DNA of 64,000 bases from an uncultured Saprospiraceae bacterium (GTDB lineage: Bacteria; Bacteroidota; Bacteroidia; Chitinophagales; Saprospiraceae), in NCBI GenBank assembly GCA_937924805.1, contig CALDTZ010000017.1, forward strand, positions 42,512-106,511, written 5' to 3'. The translations under genes and the position numbers were made by a program. Shown here in pieces: positions 44,231 to 52,684 of this stretch. The notes beneath the pieces are model-generated. The model was not told the origin of the DNA. It ran no database searches and was given only the letters and a program-made list of their open reading frames with translations. The first letter of the stretch is position 1. Each line of letters begins with the position of its first letter.

Positions 44231-45555
44231 AGTTGATTGTTGTCAATTCCTAAGGATGAGCTATCAGATAAGATGTGATTTCTAGTAATATTATCTAATG
44301 CACTTTTAATTATTTGTGCTTGATTTAAAAATTGTGGCATATCAGATTCTGGTAAAGGATCTGCTGGAGGGAAGTTTTCTCTCAAATGATTACATTGTTT
44401 GCCATTTTTCCAAAATCTAAAACAGACATGTGGCCCCGTCGCCAAACCAGTCATTCCTACAAAACCAATCGTTTGACCTTGTTTTACTTTTACCCCTTTT
44501 TTTATTCCTTTCGCAAAACCATTCATGTGGAGATATTGTGTTTCATAGGTTTTGTCGTGTCTTATTTTCACATATTTACCGTTGTTTTTAGTTCTAGAAA
44601 CGGCAGTAACCACACCATCAGAAACCGAAAATATTGGAGTCCCAGTCGGTGCTGCGTAATCTGTACCTAAATGCGGAATTCTTCTTTTTTTGATTGGATG
44701 AAATCGATTTCTATTAAATCTGGAAGATATTCTTGAGAATTTAACCGGAGCTCTTAAAAAGGCTCCTTTTGTTGGTCTCCCTTCAAAATCATAGAAACCA
44801 GAATATTTATCGTTTTCAAAAAACAACGAATAATGTTCTCCTTGTTCGTTTTTGTAAAAAGCACCAAGGACATCTCCATAGGCTGCAAGTTCGCCATCAA
44901 TATAAATTTCTTCAAAAACGAGTTTAAATTCGTCGTTTTTTTGAATGTGATAAAAATCGACAGATGAAGCGAGTGCATCTTCCATTTTTGAGACAAGACT
45001 CATGCCTAGTCCCGAAGCATCCATTGCATCTGACAAACTACTTTTAATAATTCCATGTGCTTCATTTTCGCAAACCTCAAAAGGTTTTACAACTTTTTCT
45101 ACATTAACCCCATTTTCTTCGAAATGATATTTGACATATGTTAATTTGTCAATTTCATAAAACATAAATTCAGGAGGTGAACACTCGTCTGGTCTAGCAA
45201 ATACAATAGGTTTATTTGCTCTAAATGAACGGACACTAAAAATTTCTTTGGTACTTTGAACAAGCTGATTTACCTTTTTGAAACTAATTTCATAATCGGA
45301 TAGAATCTCGCCTAAAAATTGATTTTGTTTTATGATGTGGGTGTCAAATGTGTAAGCGCTTCCACTCAAACCAAATATTTGCGGTTCTTTATTTTCTGTA
45401 AGTGAAGGTCTTTCAACTGTTTCGTTTGATGAGGAATTATCAATTTCCAAAAATCCAGAAACTAATAATAATACAAATAGCGATAATGTAAAAAAGAGTA
45501 TAAATTGTAAAATATTTTTCTCATTTCTCACCTGATTCTTCGGCTCTAAACTCAT
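44227..45555 (-). CDS. M23-family peptidoglycan endopeptidase-like protein with Cys at a zinc-ligand position
   Basis: A 442-residue protein with one N-terminal membrane helix (about 17-37, FILFFTLSLFVLLLVSGFL) and an extracytoplasmic linker containing an OapA/LysM-like region (about 70-130). The C-terminal M23 domain has HLGTDYAAPTGTPI (zinc ligands His295 and Asp299) and TGPHVCFRFWKNG at about 374-386. M23 enzymes normally have HxH here; the first His (376) is kept but the second, a zinc ligand, is Cys378. Cys could still bind zinc. ATG 45555 is preferred over TTG 45585. A role in peptidoglycan remodelling or as a divisome-type activator is inferred. Confidence 0.85.
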   Translation of the reverse strand: MSLEPKNQVRNEKNILQFILFFTLSLFVLLLVSGFLEIDNSSSNETVERPSLTENKEPQIFGLSGSAYTFDTHIIKQNQFLGEILSDYEISFKKVNQLVQSTKEIFSVRSFRANKPIVFARPDECSPPEFMFYEIDKLTYVKYHFEENGVNVEKVVKPFEVCENEAHGIIKSSLSDAMDASGLGMSLVSKMEDALASSVDFYHIQKNDEFKLVFEEIYIDGELAAYGDVLGAFYKNEQGEHYSLFFENDKYSGFYDFEGRPTKGAFLRAPVKFSRISSRFNRNRFHPIKKRRIPHLGTDYAAPTGTPIFSVSDGVVTAVSRTKNNGKYVKIRHDKTYETQYLHMNGFAKGIKKGVKVKQGQTIGFVGMTGLATGPHVCFRFWKNGKQCNHLRENFPPADPLPESDMPQFLNQAQIIKSALDNITRNHILSDSSSLGIDNNQL

Positions 45556-45736
45556 TATATGCTGGCTTACACGTTTTATTCTCAAATTAAATTAATATCA
45601 CAAAGAGTAATATTCTAAGACTAAGTTAAAAAATCCTATTCGAAATTCTTAACATTGTATTCGACATAAAGCATTTTTATAGAAATTTAACTTATTTAAA
45701 AATGACTAATACAAATTTAATATTATACGTAAATCA

Positions 45737-46576
45737 ATGATAACTTCAGAATATAATATTCAAGGTTCTTTATTAAGTTTGAAAACGCCTAAAGTAATGG
45801 GGATTATTAATGTAACGCCAGATTCATTTTTTGATGGCGGACATTTTTTAGACCATAATTATGCGTTGAAAAGAGCAGGTGTTATGGTGGAACAAGGAGT
45901 TGATATTATAGATCTTGGAGCTGAATCCTCTAGACCCAATTCAAAGCCAATATCCTCTCAAGAAGAATGGGAGCGATTAGGACCGGCATTAAAAGCAATT
46001 CGAAAAGAATATCCAAAAACTTTAATTTCTATTGATACGGTCCATTATGAAACCATGCAAAAAGTGTTAGACTTAGGGGTTCATATTATAAACGATATTA
46101 GTGCATTTAGTAATCATGAAGATATTCCAACCTTGATTTCGAAATATCCTGTTATCTATATTTTGATGCATATGAAAGGAAGTCCATCTATGATGCAAAA
46201 AGCACCGCATTATATCGACATTGTTCAAGAATTAGTAGCGTTTTTTAACAGTAAATTATCCATATTAACTAAAGCAAATGTAAAACAGGTTTGGTTAGAC
46301 CCAGGTTTTGGTTTTGGTAAAACGGTAGATCACAATTATCGCTTATTGAATAAATTAGGAAATTTTTCCATTTTTGACTGTCCTATAATGGCTGGATTAA
46401 GTCGGAAGTCAATGATTTATAAAGTACTGGAAACTACGCCAGAAATGGCCTTAAATGGGACAACAGCTTTGCATATGGCTTGTTTATTAAATGGTGCTAG
46501 TATTCTGCGAAGTCATGACGTCTGTGAAGCAAAGGAAACCGTAACACTATTTAACGCTATTCAAGGTAATTCTTAA
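45737..46576 (+). CDS. folP: Dihydropteroate synthase
   Basis: A 279-residue TIM-barrel folate enzyme that joins p-aminobenzoate and hydroxymethyldihydropterin diphosphate. Signature segments are VMGIINVTPDSFFDGGHF, GAESSRPNSKPI, SIDTVHYETM, IINDISAF, LMHMKGSPSMMQ, WLDPGFGFGKTVDHN and GLSRKSMI, in the expected order. A -7 box at 46590-46597 follows it for the next gene. Confidence 0.97.
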   Translation: MITSEYNIQGSLLSLKTPKVMGIINVTPDSFFDGGHFLDHNYALKRAGVMVEQGVDIIDLGAESSRPNSKPISSQEEWERLGPALKAIRKEYPKTLISIDTVHYETMQKVLDLGVHIINDISAFSNHEDIPTLISKYPVIYILMHMKGSPSMMQKAPHYIDIVQELVAFFNSKLSILTKANVKQVWLDPGFGFGKTVDHNYRLLNKLGNFSIFDCPIMAGLSRKSMIYKVLETTPEMALNGTTALHMACLLNGASILRSHDVCEAKETVTLFNAIQGNS

Positions 46577-46589
46577 AAGAAACATTCGT

Positions 46590-46597
46590 TACTTTTG
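46590..46597 (+). promoter_or_regulatory. -7 box TACTTTTG upstream of the TamB-like gene
   Basis: Matches TAnnTTTG, 43 bases before the ATG at 46641. Confidence 0.5.
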
Positions 46598-46640
46598 TAG
46601 TAAACGGTTAATAAGGTGCTAACCTTTATCATCACATAAA

Positions 46641-49600
46641 ATGCCTAAGACGGAGAAGAAAAATAAGGTGCAAAAATTTAGATGGCTTTTATGGCTGATT
46701 GTATTTCTATTTTTAATAATCTGCTTGGGACTAACAGCTTTATTATTTTCCTCCAAAATACAGAAAAAATCGGCGGACAAAGTTCTTCAAAATATTTCAA
46801 AAAAGATTAATTCAAAAATTAGTCTGGAAGAAGTAAGTTTTGATTTGTGGAAAGGTGTTGAATTTAACCATCTTTTTATTGAAGACCACAAAAAGGATAC
46901 ATTGCTTTATGTGGAATCATTTTCCACCTCCGTGACAGAAAGTATAAAAGCCCTATTTTCAAAACAATTAAACTTTAATGAAATTACATTAAATGGTAGT
47001 CGACTATTTATTCGTAGCTATCCCAGTGATAGCCAAAATAGTCTTGAAATTTTTTTAAATAAGTTTAAAAGCGAAGAGACACTGGATACAATTCAAAAGT
47101 CAAAACCTTTAAATATTGATATTCAACAAATTAATGTTTCTGATTTTTATTCTTTAATTCAAAATAAATCGCAAGAAAACAGCTGGTTTAATTTGAAAAG
47201 TGGGAAAATACAATTTGACACATTTGACTTACAATCAAAAAAAATAGCACTGTCGACATTGGAACTTGAAAATCCAATATTCCATTTAAAAGACCTTAAA
47301 AAGAACCCGATTAAAACGAATGACGAAATTATTGTTGAAAAGAAGGGTGGATTTACTCCTTTAACCGAAAAACAAAGTCATACTTGGAATATTAGTATTG
47401 AAAATATTAATCTAAAAGATGGCGACTTTACGAGAAATCAAGAACAACGGAAGAAAATTGGTCAATCATTTGATAAGGAAGCTTTTACTACTAAATCAGT
47501 AAATATTGATGCCTCAAACCTACATACAGATTTATCAAATCACCTCTCTTTTGACCAATTGGAAACAGAGATGATTATTAATCAGCGAGGAGAACCATAC
47601 CAAGCGACTATATCCAATGTTAAAGTGAGTCCTAAAAAGACGATTGTTGATTTAATAAAATTGAAAAAAGGACAATCGTATTTTTCAACGGATTTAGAAT
47701 TGAAGTATGCGGGTTTCAATGATTTTAAAAATTTTGTTGACTATGTTTTTATACAAAGTAATATCAAACCTTCGAAAATCAATTTTGATGAAGTCATATA
47801 CTTCGTACCTCAAATAAAAGAGGTTAAAATATTTGCACAAAACCAACAAGAAGCCATAAAGGTTGAAGGTGGTTTTAGAGGGAGAATAAATAATTTCAAT
47901 ATAAAAGATTTAAACTTAGATTTGGGAAGCAAAATTTTTGCGAATGCTGAAGTTAGAATCAAAGACATTACAGATAAAGACAAAACATTTTTAGCTCTAA
48001 ATATTCATAAATCTAAATCAACGGTAAATAATCTGCGTGACTTAATTCCTGGCTTCATTTTTCCACCACAATTTTATAAATTAGGTAACCTCGAATATGA
48101 TGGTAATTTTAATGGGTTTCTGTATGATTTTGTTTCGTATGGTAAAATTAAAACGTCTTTGGGTAATGCCGATTTAGATATACGTTTGGATATAAAAGAT
48201 GGTCGAGAAAAAGCAAAATACAGTGGTAAACTTAACCTTTATGAATTTGATTTAAAAAAGTGGTCAAATGATGACAGATTTGGTAGCTTAACAATGAATT
48301 CAACGATTAAAAATGCCCAAGGTCTTACGTTGACTAATTTAAAAGCAAATGTTGAGGCAAATATTGAATCTTTAGATTACAGTGGATATCATTATGAAAA
48401 TGTAGCGTTAAATGGAACTTTTGCTCAAAATGAATTCAATGGAATTTTTAACATTAAAGACAATAACTTAGATTTAAATTTTGATGGAAATCTTAAAGTA
48501 AGTGACAGCCTTAATTTGGTGTTAGATTTAAAAGCGAACGTTCAGCGAATTGATGTTTATGCATTAAACCTAGTTGATGAACCATTAATTATAGAAGGTG
48601 CATTCGATTTAGAACTTGAAGGGAAAGAACTCGTAGATTTTGTAGGGACAGCTGATATAGATAGTTTGACACTTTTTTACAAAGGAAAACAATACGATGC
48701 TGATAGTATTTTCGTAAGTTCTTCTCCTTCGACAGAAGGGAATAGGAACATTTTAATTACCTCCGATTTTGCTAATTTCATTCTTCAAGGTAAAATTGAT
48801 TTTAATGATTTAAAAGATCACATCATACATTCATTAGTTGATCATTTTGGAACTTGGGCAGGACTTATGAATGTTGAAAAGTCAAATAAATTAAATCTTG
48901 GAGAAGAAGATTTTAAGTTCAAATTAGAAATTAAAGATTCTAGAGAACTTCTAGACTTAGTGCAAATACCTTGTGTACAAGTGGAGGATTTCACTGCCCA
49001 GGGTGCTTACAATTCTGAGGATGAACAAATGTATTTTGAATCCAACTTTTATAATATTAAATGTGATGGGTTAGAAGCTTTTGATGTTGATATGAATTTG
49101 AATTATTTCAAAGGGAATTTAAAGTCAAATTTGAACCTAGGAAGTTATATGGTAAATGGTAAAGAGTTTCCTTCATTGAATCTAAATGTAAATACAGAAA
49201 ATGAAAAAGTAGCTCTACAGGTAAAGACTGAAAATGTACTCAATAATCACGGAAATTTAAACTTTACAGTAAATGGAATTGCGGATCATGACTCCATTCG
49301 GATACATGCAGATCAGCTGGTTTGGAATATGTTAGATGCAGACTGGTTTTTTGCTGAAGACAACGAAATGATCATTAGTAAAAATTCAATATTTACTAAA
49401 AACTTTTTACTTACGGATGGAGATAGAGGAATCTCTTTTGAATCTTATAACAACGAAGGCTTAACCTTGTTACTGCAACAATTCGATGTCCATTTATTGA
49501 ACTCTTTTATCAAATTTGATAAAGTCTATTTTTCAGGAAAAGGCGATGCGAAAGTAAGAATGAAAAACATTTTTGTCTCAAATGAATCTTGGGTAGAAAT

Positions 49601-51515
49601 AGCTCTTCCTTCGTTGTCGTTAAATAACGAAGATTATGGTAAAGTTAATATCAATATTTTTTCATCAAATTATAATGAAATTAGTGGTAACATAGCTGTT
49701 TTGAGACAAGAAGATGGTCAAAGGATTTATTTAGACTATGCTACAAATATTTCTGAGAGAACGCTTGATTCATATTTAAAAACTGAAAATTTCGATATTT
49801 CCTTTTTGGAATTAATTATTCCAGAAGGTATTAATGATACGTATGGTTCGGCAAGTTTAACTGCAACGATCTCGGGCGATTATGATAACATCAGATTAGA
49901 TTCTGATATTTTATTACAAAAAGGAGGAACAACAGTAGAATACTTAAATAATGCAATAAAGTTTGAGAATCAAAGAATTCGAATAACTGATAAAATAATG
50001 GATTTTAGTAATGCCATTATATTAGATAAGGAAGGTAATCAAGCTACAGTTTCAGGAGGGTTGAAACACCAATTTTTTAAGGAATTCGAAGCAGACGTTA
50101 AAATTCAGTCAGATCGATTTATAGCCTTGAATACAACTAAAGAAAATAATCAACAATATTACGGTTTAGGTGTTGGCGAAATTGATATTTCATTTTTGGG
50201 ACCTTTGCAAAAAATGTATATCAATGTAAATGCAACAACAGCAGGTGACTCGGAATTGAATATTCCCATTAATTCAGGTCAATCTAATTATAATGAAAGC
50301 TTTATAACTTTTATTGATAAAAAAGAGCTAATCGAAGAATCTAGAGATACCATATTTCAAAATACGACAGCTATCAAAGGGGTCAATGTGGATATGAATC
50401 TTACCATGACACCTGAGGCCCAAGTGAACATTATTTTTGATGAAAAACTTAATGATGTAATCAAAGGCAGAGGAAGTGGAGATATGACGATTTCGATTAA
50501 GAGAACAGGTGAATTTGATATTTTTGGCGATTATGAAATTGATCGTGGGCAGTATGTTTTTACCGCATTGGGTTTTGTAGCTAAACCTTTTGCTGTTGAA
50601 AAAGGAAGTCTAATTACCTGGAGTGGCGATCCTGTAAACGCAGAACTTAAGATAAAGGCAAACCTTGAAGGTCTTAGAGTGCCGATGAATGTCTTTTTAC
50701 AAGAATATATAGAAATTTCGGATGACTTGATCGCTGAAGCAAGCAGAAGTACGGATGTACAATTAGGATTGATTGTTTCAGGCACTTTATTTGAGCCCCA
50801 AGTATCGTTTGACTTGGATTTTCCTGAATTAAATGGAGAACTCAAGAATTATGCAGATAATAAAATGCGAACATTAAGAGCGAATACCAATGAGCTTAAT
50901 GATCAAGTAGCAGGTTTATTATTATTTCAAACATTTTTACCGTCGACCAATTCCTTGAGTAATATTTCTGGAGCTACAATATTCCAATCCACAATCAATA
51001 CAATGAGTGGATTTGTATCGGCTCAATTGTCTCATTATATTTCAGGTTTTTTTAATGAAGTTTTGTCAGATCAAAGTTTTATTACAGGGATAGATTTTAA
51101 ACTTGGATTTAATAATAGTACGAATTCATTTATTTCAGAAGCGACTCAAGGACCCGCTCAAAATAATAGTATTTTACCGGATGAAATTGAAGTTCATTTG
51201 GTGCCTCAGTTTCAAAATGATCGATGGGGTTTAGATGTAGGAACAAATTATGTTAGACAATCTTTACAAGGCACAAAATCAAACTATACCGTAAATGATT
51301 TTGTTGTTGAATATTATTTGACGGAAGATCGAAAATTAAAAATGAGGGCTTATGGTAAGTACGATTATGATTTGGTAAACGAAATTGAAGCTAGAGAACA
51401 AATATACGGTGTTGGGTTATCTTATCGTCGCCAATTTGGAAACCTTAGAAAGTTTAAAAAACAATTTAAAAAAGACATTATTGAAATGACTAAAGCACTG
51501 GACGATTCTTTGTAG
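46641..51515 (+). CDS. TamB-like translocation/assembly module protein (AsmA/TamB family)
   Basis: A 1624-residue inner-membrane-anchored protein. One N-terminal helix (about 14-36, WLLWLIVFLFLIICLGLTALLF) is followed by a long beta-rich repeat region of the AsmA/TamB type and the C-terminal TamB (DUF490) domain (about 1210-1530), with GDMTISIKRTGEFDIFGDYEIDRGQY, GFVAKPFAVEKGSLITWSGDPVNAELKI and QLGLIVSGTLFEPQVSFDLDFP. TamB-type proteins form a periplasm-spanning groove linked to outer-membrane protein insertion or phospholipid transfer. No TamA/BamA partner is beside it. It overlaps the convergent aroC gene by 26 bases. Confidence 0.93.
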   Translation: MPKTEKKNKVQKFRWLLWLIVFLFLIICLGLTALLFSSKIQKKSADKVLQNISKKINSKISLEEVSFDLWKGVEFNHLFIEDHKKDTLLYVESFSTSVTESIKALFSKQLNFNEITLNGSRLFIRSYPSDSQNSLEIFLNKFKSEETLDTIQKSKPLNIDIQQINVSDFYSLIQNKSQENSWFNLKSGKIQFDTFDLQSKKIALSTLELENPIFHLKDLKKNPIKTNDEIIVEKKGGFTPLTEKQSHTWNISIENINLKDGDFTRNQEQRKKIGQSFDKEAFTTKSVNIDASNLHTDLSNHLSFDQLETEMIINQRGEPYQATISNVKVSPKKTIVDLIKLKKGQSYFSTDLELKYAGFNDFKNFVDYVFIQSNIKPSKINFDEVIYFVPQIKEVKIFAQNQQEAIKVEGGFRGRINNFNIKDLNLDLGSKIFANAEVRIKDITDKDKTFLALNIHKSKSTVNNLRDLIPGFIFPPQFYKLGNLEYDGNFNGFLYDFVSYGKIKTSLGNADLDIRLDIKDGREKAKYSGKLNLYEFDLKKWSNDDRFGSLTMNSTIKNAQGLTLTNLKANVEANIESLDYSGYHYENVALNGTFAQNEFNGIFNIKDNNLDLNFDGNLKVSDSLNLVLDLKANVQRIDVYALNLVDEPLIIEGAFDLELEGKELVDFVGTADIDSLTLFYKGKQYDADSIFVSSSPSTEGNRNILITSDFANFILQGKIDFNDLKDHIIHSLVDHFGTWAGLMNVEKSNKLNLGEEDFKFKLEIKDSRELLDLVQIPCVQVEDFTAQGAYNSEDEQMYFESNFYNIKCDGLEAFDVDMNLNYFKGNLKSNLNLGSYMVNGKEFPSLNLNVNTENEKVALQVKTENVLNNHGNLNFTVNGIADHDSIRIHADQLVWNMLDADWFFAEDNEMIISKNSIFTKNFLLTDGDRGISFESYNNEGLTLLLQQFDVHLLNSFIKFDKVYFSGKGDAKVRMKNIFVSNESWVEIALPSLSLNNEDYGKVNINIFSSNYNEISGNIAVLRQEDGQRIYLDYATNISERTLDSYLKTENFDISFLELIIPEGINDTYGSASLTATISGDYDNIRLDSDILLQKGGTTVEYLNNAIKFENQRIRITDKIMDFSNAIILDKEGNQATVSGGLKHQFFKEFEADVKIQSDRFIALNTTKENNQQYYGLGVGEIDISFLGPLQKMYINVNATTAGDSELNIPINSGQSNYNESFITFIDKKELIEESRDTIFQNTTAIKGVNVDMNLTMTPEAQVNIIFDEKLNDVIKGRGSGDMTISIKRTGEFDIFGDYEIDRGQYVFTALGFVAKPFAVEKGSLITWSGDPVNAELKIKANLEGLRVPMNVFLQEYIEISDDLIAEASRSTDVQLGLIVSGTLFEPQVSFDLDFPELNGELKNYADNKMRTLRANTNELNDQVAGLLLFQTFLPSTNSLSNISGATIFQSTINTMSGFVSAQLSHYISGFFNEVLSDQSFITGIDFKLGFNNSTNSFISEATQGPAQNNSILPDEIEVHLVPQFQNDRWGLDVGTNYVRQSLQGTKSNYTVNDFVVEYYLTEDRKLKMRAYGKYDYDLVNEIEAREQIYGVGLSYRRQFGNLRKFKKQFKKDIIEMTKALDDSL

Positions 51516-52578
51516 TTCTTTGTCTTAGTAAATGATCGACGATCGTTAATGCAGCCATCGCTTCGACTATGGGGACAGCTCGCGGAACAACACAAGGATC
51601 ATGACGACCTTTTGCTATTAGATCGATCGATTCTTTTTTTTGGTTAATACTTTCTTGCGTTTGCATGATAGTACTGACAGGCTTAAAAGCAACATCAAAA
51701 TAGATAGGCATACCATTAGAGATACCACCTTGAATGCCTCCTGAAAAATTTGTTTTTGTTTTTACTTTTTCATTCTCAACATAAAAAAGATCATTATGTG
51801 CTGACCCTAACATTTTCGTTCCTTCAAAGCCTGAACCAATTTGAAACCCTTTCGCTGCATTAATACTCATCATAGCTTTTGCTAAGTCGGCATTTAGTCG
51901 ATCAAATACCGGAGCGCCTAATCCAATTGGGGTATTAAGTATCTCACAATGAATGATTCCTCCAGTCGTATTTCCTTGTTGTTTTATTTTTTCAAGATAT
52001 TCAATCATTTCTTTTGCCTTCGTACGATTAGGGCACCGCATAATGTTTTGTTCAATCAGCGTCACATCTATTTTGTCTTCAGCAGATAGTGAACAAAGAC
52101 CTACAGATGAAACAAAAGCACGAATTACTATTTTATATTGATTTAAAATAATTTTAGCGATTGCACCGGCAGCAACTCTTGCTGCGGTTTCGCGTGCTGA
52201 TGATCTGCCTCCACCTTTGTAGTCTCGAATTCCATATTTTTCCTGATAAACAAAATCAGAATGTGATGGGCGAAAGGTAGTTTTGAGATGATTATAATCT
52301 TTACTTCTCTGATCTTGATTTTCGATAAATATCATGATTGGAGCACCCGTAGATGTACCTTCAAAAACACCAGCATAAATAGTCCCTTTGTCTACTTCTT
52401 TACGTTGAGTCGTAATTTTGGACTGTCCAGGTCTTCTTCTTGCTAATTCGGAATTTATAAATGATTCATCAATTTCAAGTCCTGAAGGACATCCCTCTAT
52501 TACCACACCAATACCTTTTCCGTGAGATTCACCAAAAGTGCTAATTTTAAAAATTTGGCCAATACTACTTCCACTCAT
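51490..52578 (-). CDS. aroC: Chorismate synthase
   Basis: A 362-residue enzyme that makes chorismate from EPSP at the end of the shikimate pathway, with reduced FMN. Motifs are STFGESHGKGIGVVIEGCPSGLEI, RRRPGQSKITTQRKE, the conserved GGGRSSARETAARVAAGAIAK, GSGFEGTKMLGSAHND and GRHDPCVVPRAVPIVEAMAA. The length fits. The 3' end overlaps the TamB-like gene by 26 bases tail to tail. A -7 box lies 17 bases upstream. Confidence 0.97.
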   Translation of the reverse strand: MSGSSIGQIFKISTFGESHGKGIGVVIEGCPSGLEIDESFINSELARRRPGQSKITTQRKEVDKGTIYAGVFEGTSTGAPIMIFIENQDQRSKDYNHLKTTFRPSHSDFVYQEKYGIRDYKGGGRSSARETAARVAAGAIAKIILNQYKIVIRAFVSSVGLCSLSAEDKIDVTLIEQNIMRCPNRTKAKEMIEYLEKIKQQGNTTGGIIHCEILNTPIGLGAPVFDRLNADLAKAMMSINAAKGFQIGSGFEGTKMLGSAHNDLFYVENEKVKTKTNFSGGIQGGISNGMPIYFDVAFKPVSTIMQTQESINQKKESIDLIAKGRHDPCVVPRAVPIVEAMAALTIVDHLLRQRTTKNRPVL

Positions 52579-52594
52579 ACGACTTGTTTAGTTG

Positions 52595-52602
52595 CAAATT
52601 TA
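52595..52602 (-). promoter_or_regulatory. -7 box TAAATTTG for aroC
   Basis: The minus strand reads TAAATTTG, matching TAnnTTTG, 17 bases upstream of the aroC ATG at 52578. Confidence 0.5.
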
Positions 52603-52650
52603 TCTAATTTAAAAATAGTTATCATCTGTTTTATAAACAATAGCTACTTT

Positions 52651-52658
52651 TACTTTTG
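52651..52658 (+). promoter_or_regulatory. -7 box TACTTTTG for mutS2
   Basis: Matches TAnnTTTG, 26 bases before the mutS2 ATG. The aroC box lies back to back with it, so the 106-base gap is a compact divergent promoter. Confidence 0.55.
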
Positions 52659-52684
52659 GTTCGTATTATGAAAATTAAAATAGC

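Noticed and set aside
45556..45585. A longer M23 protein starting at TTG 45585
   Set aside because: ATG 45555 gives a cleaner N-terminal region directly before the membrane helix.
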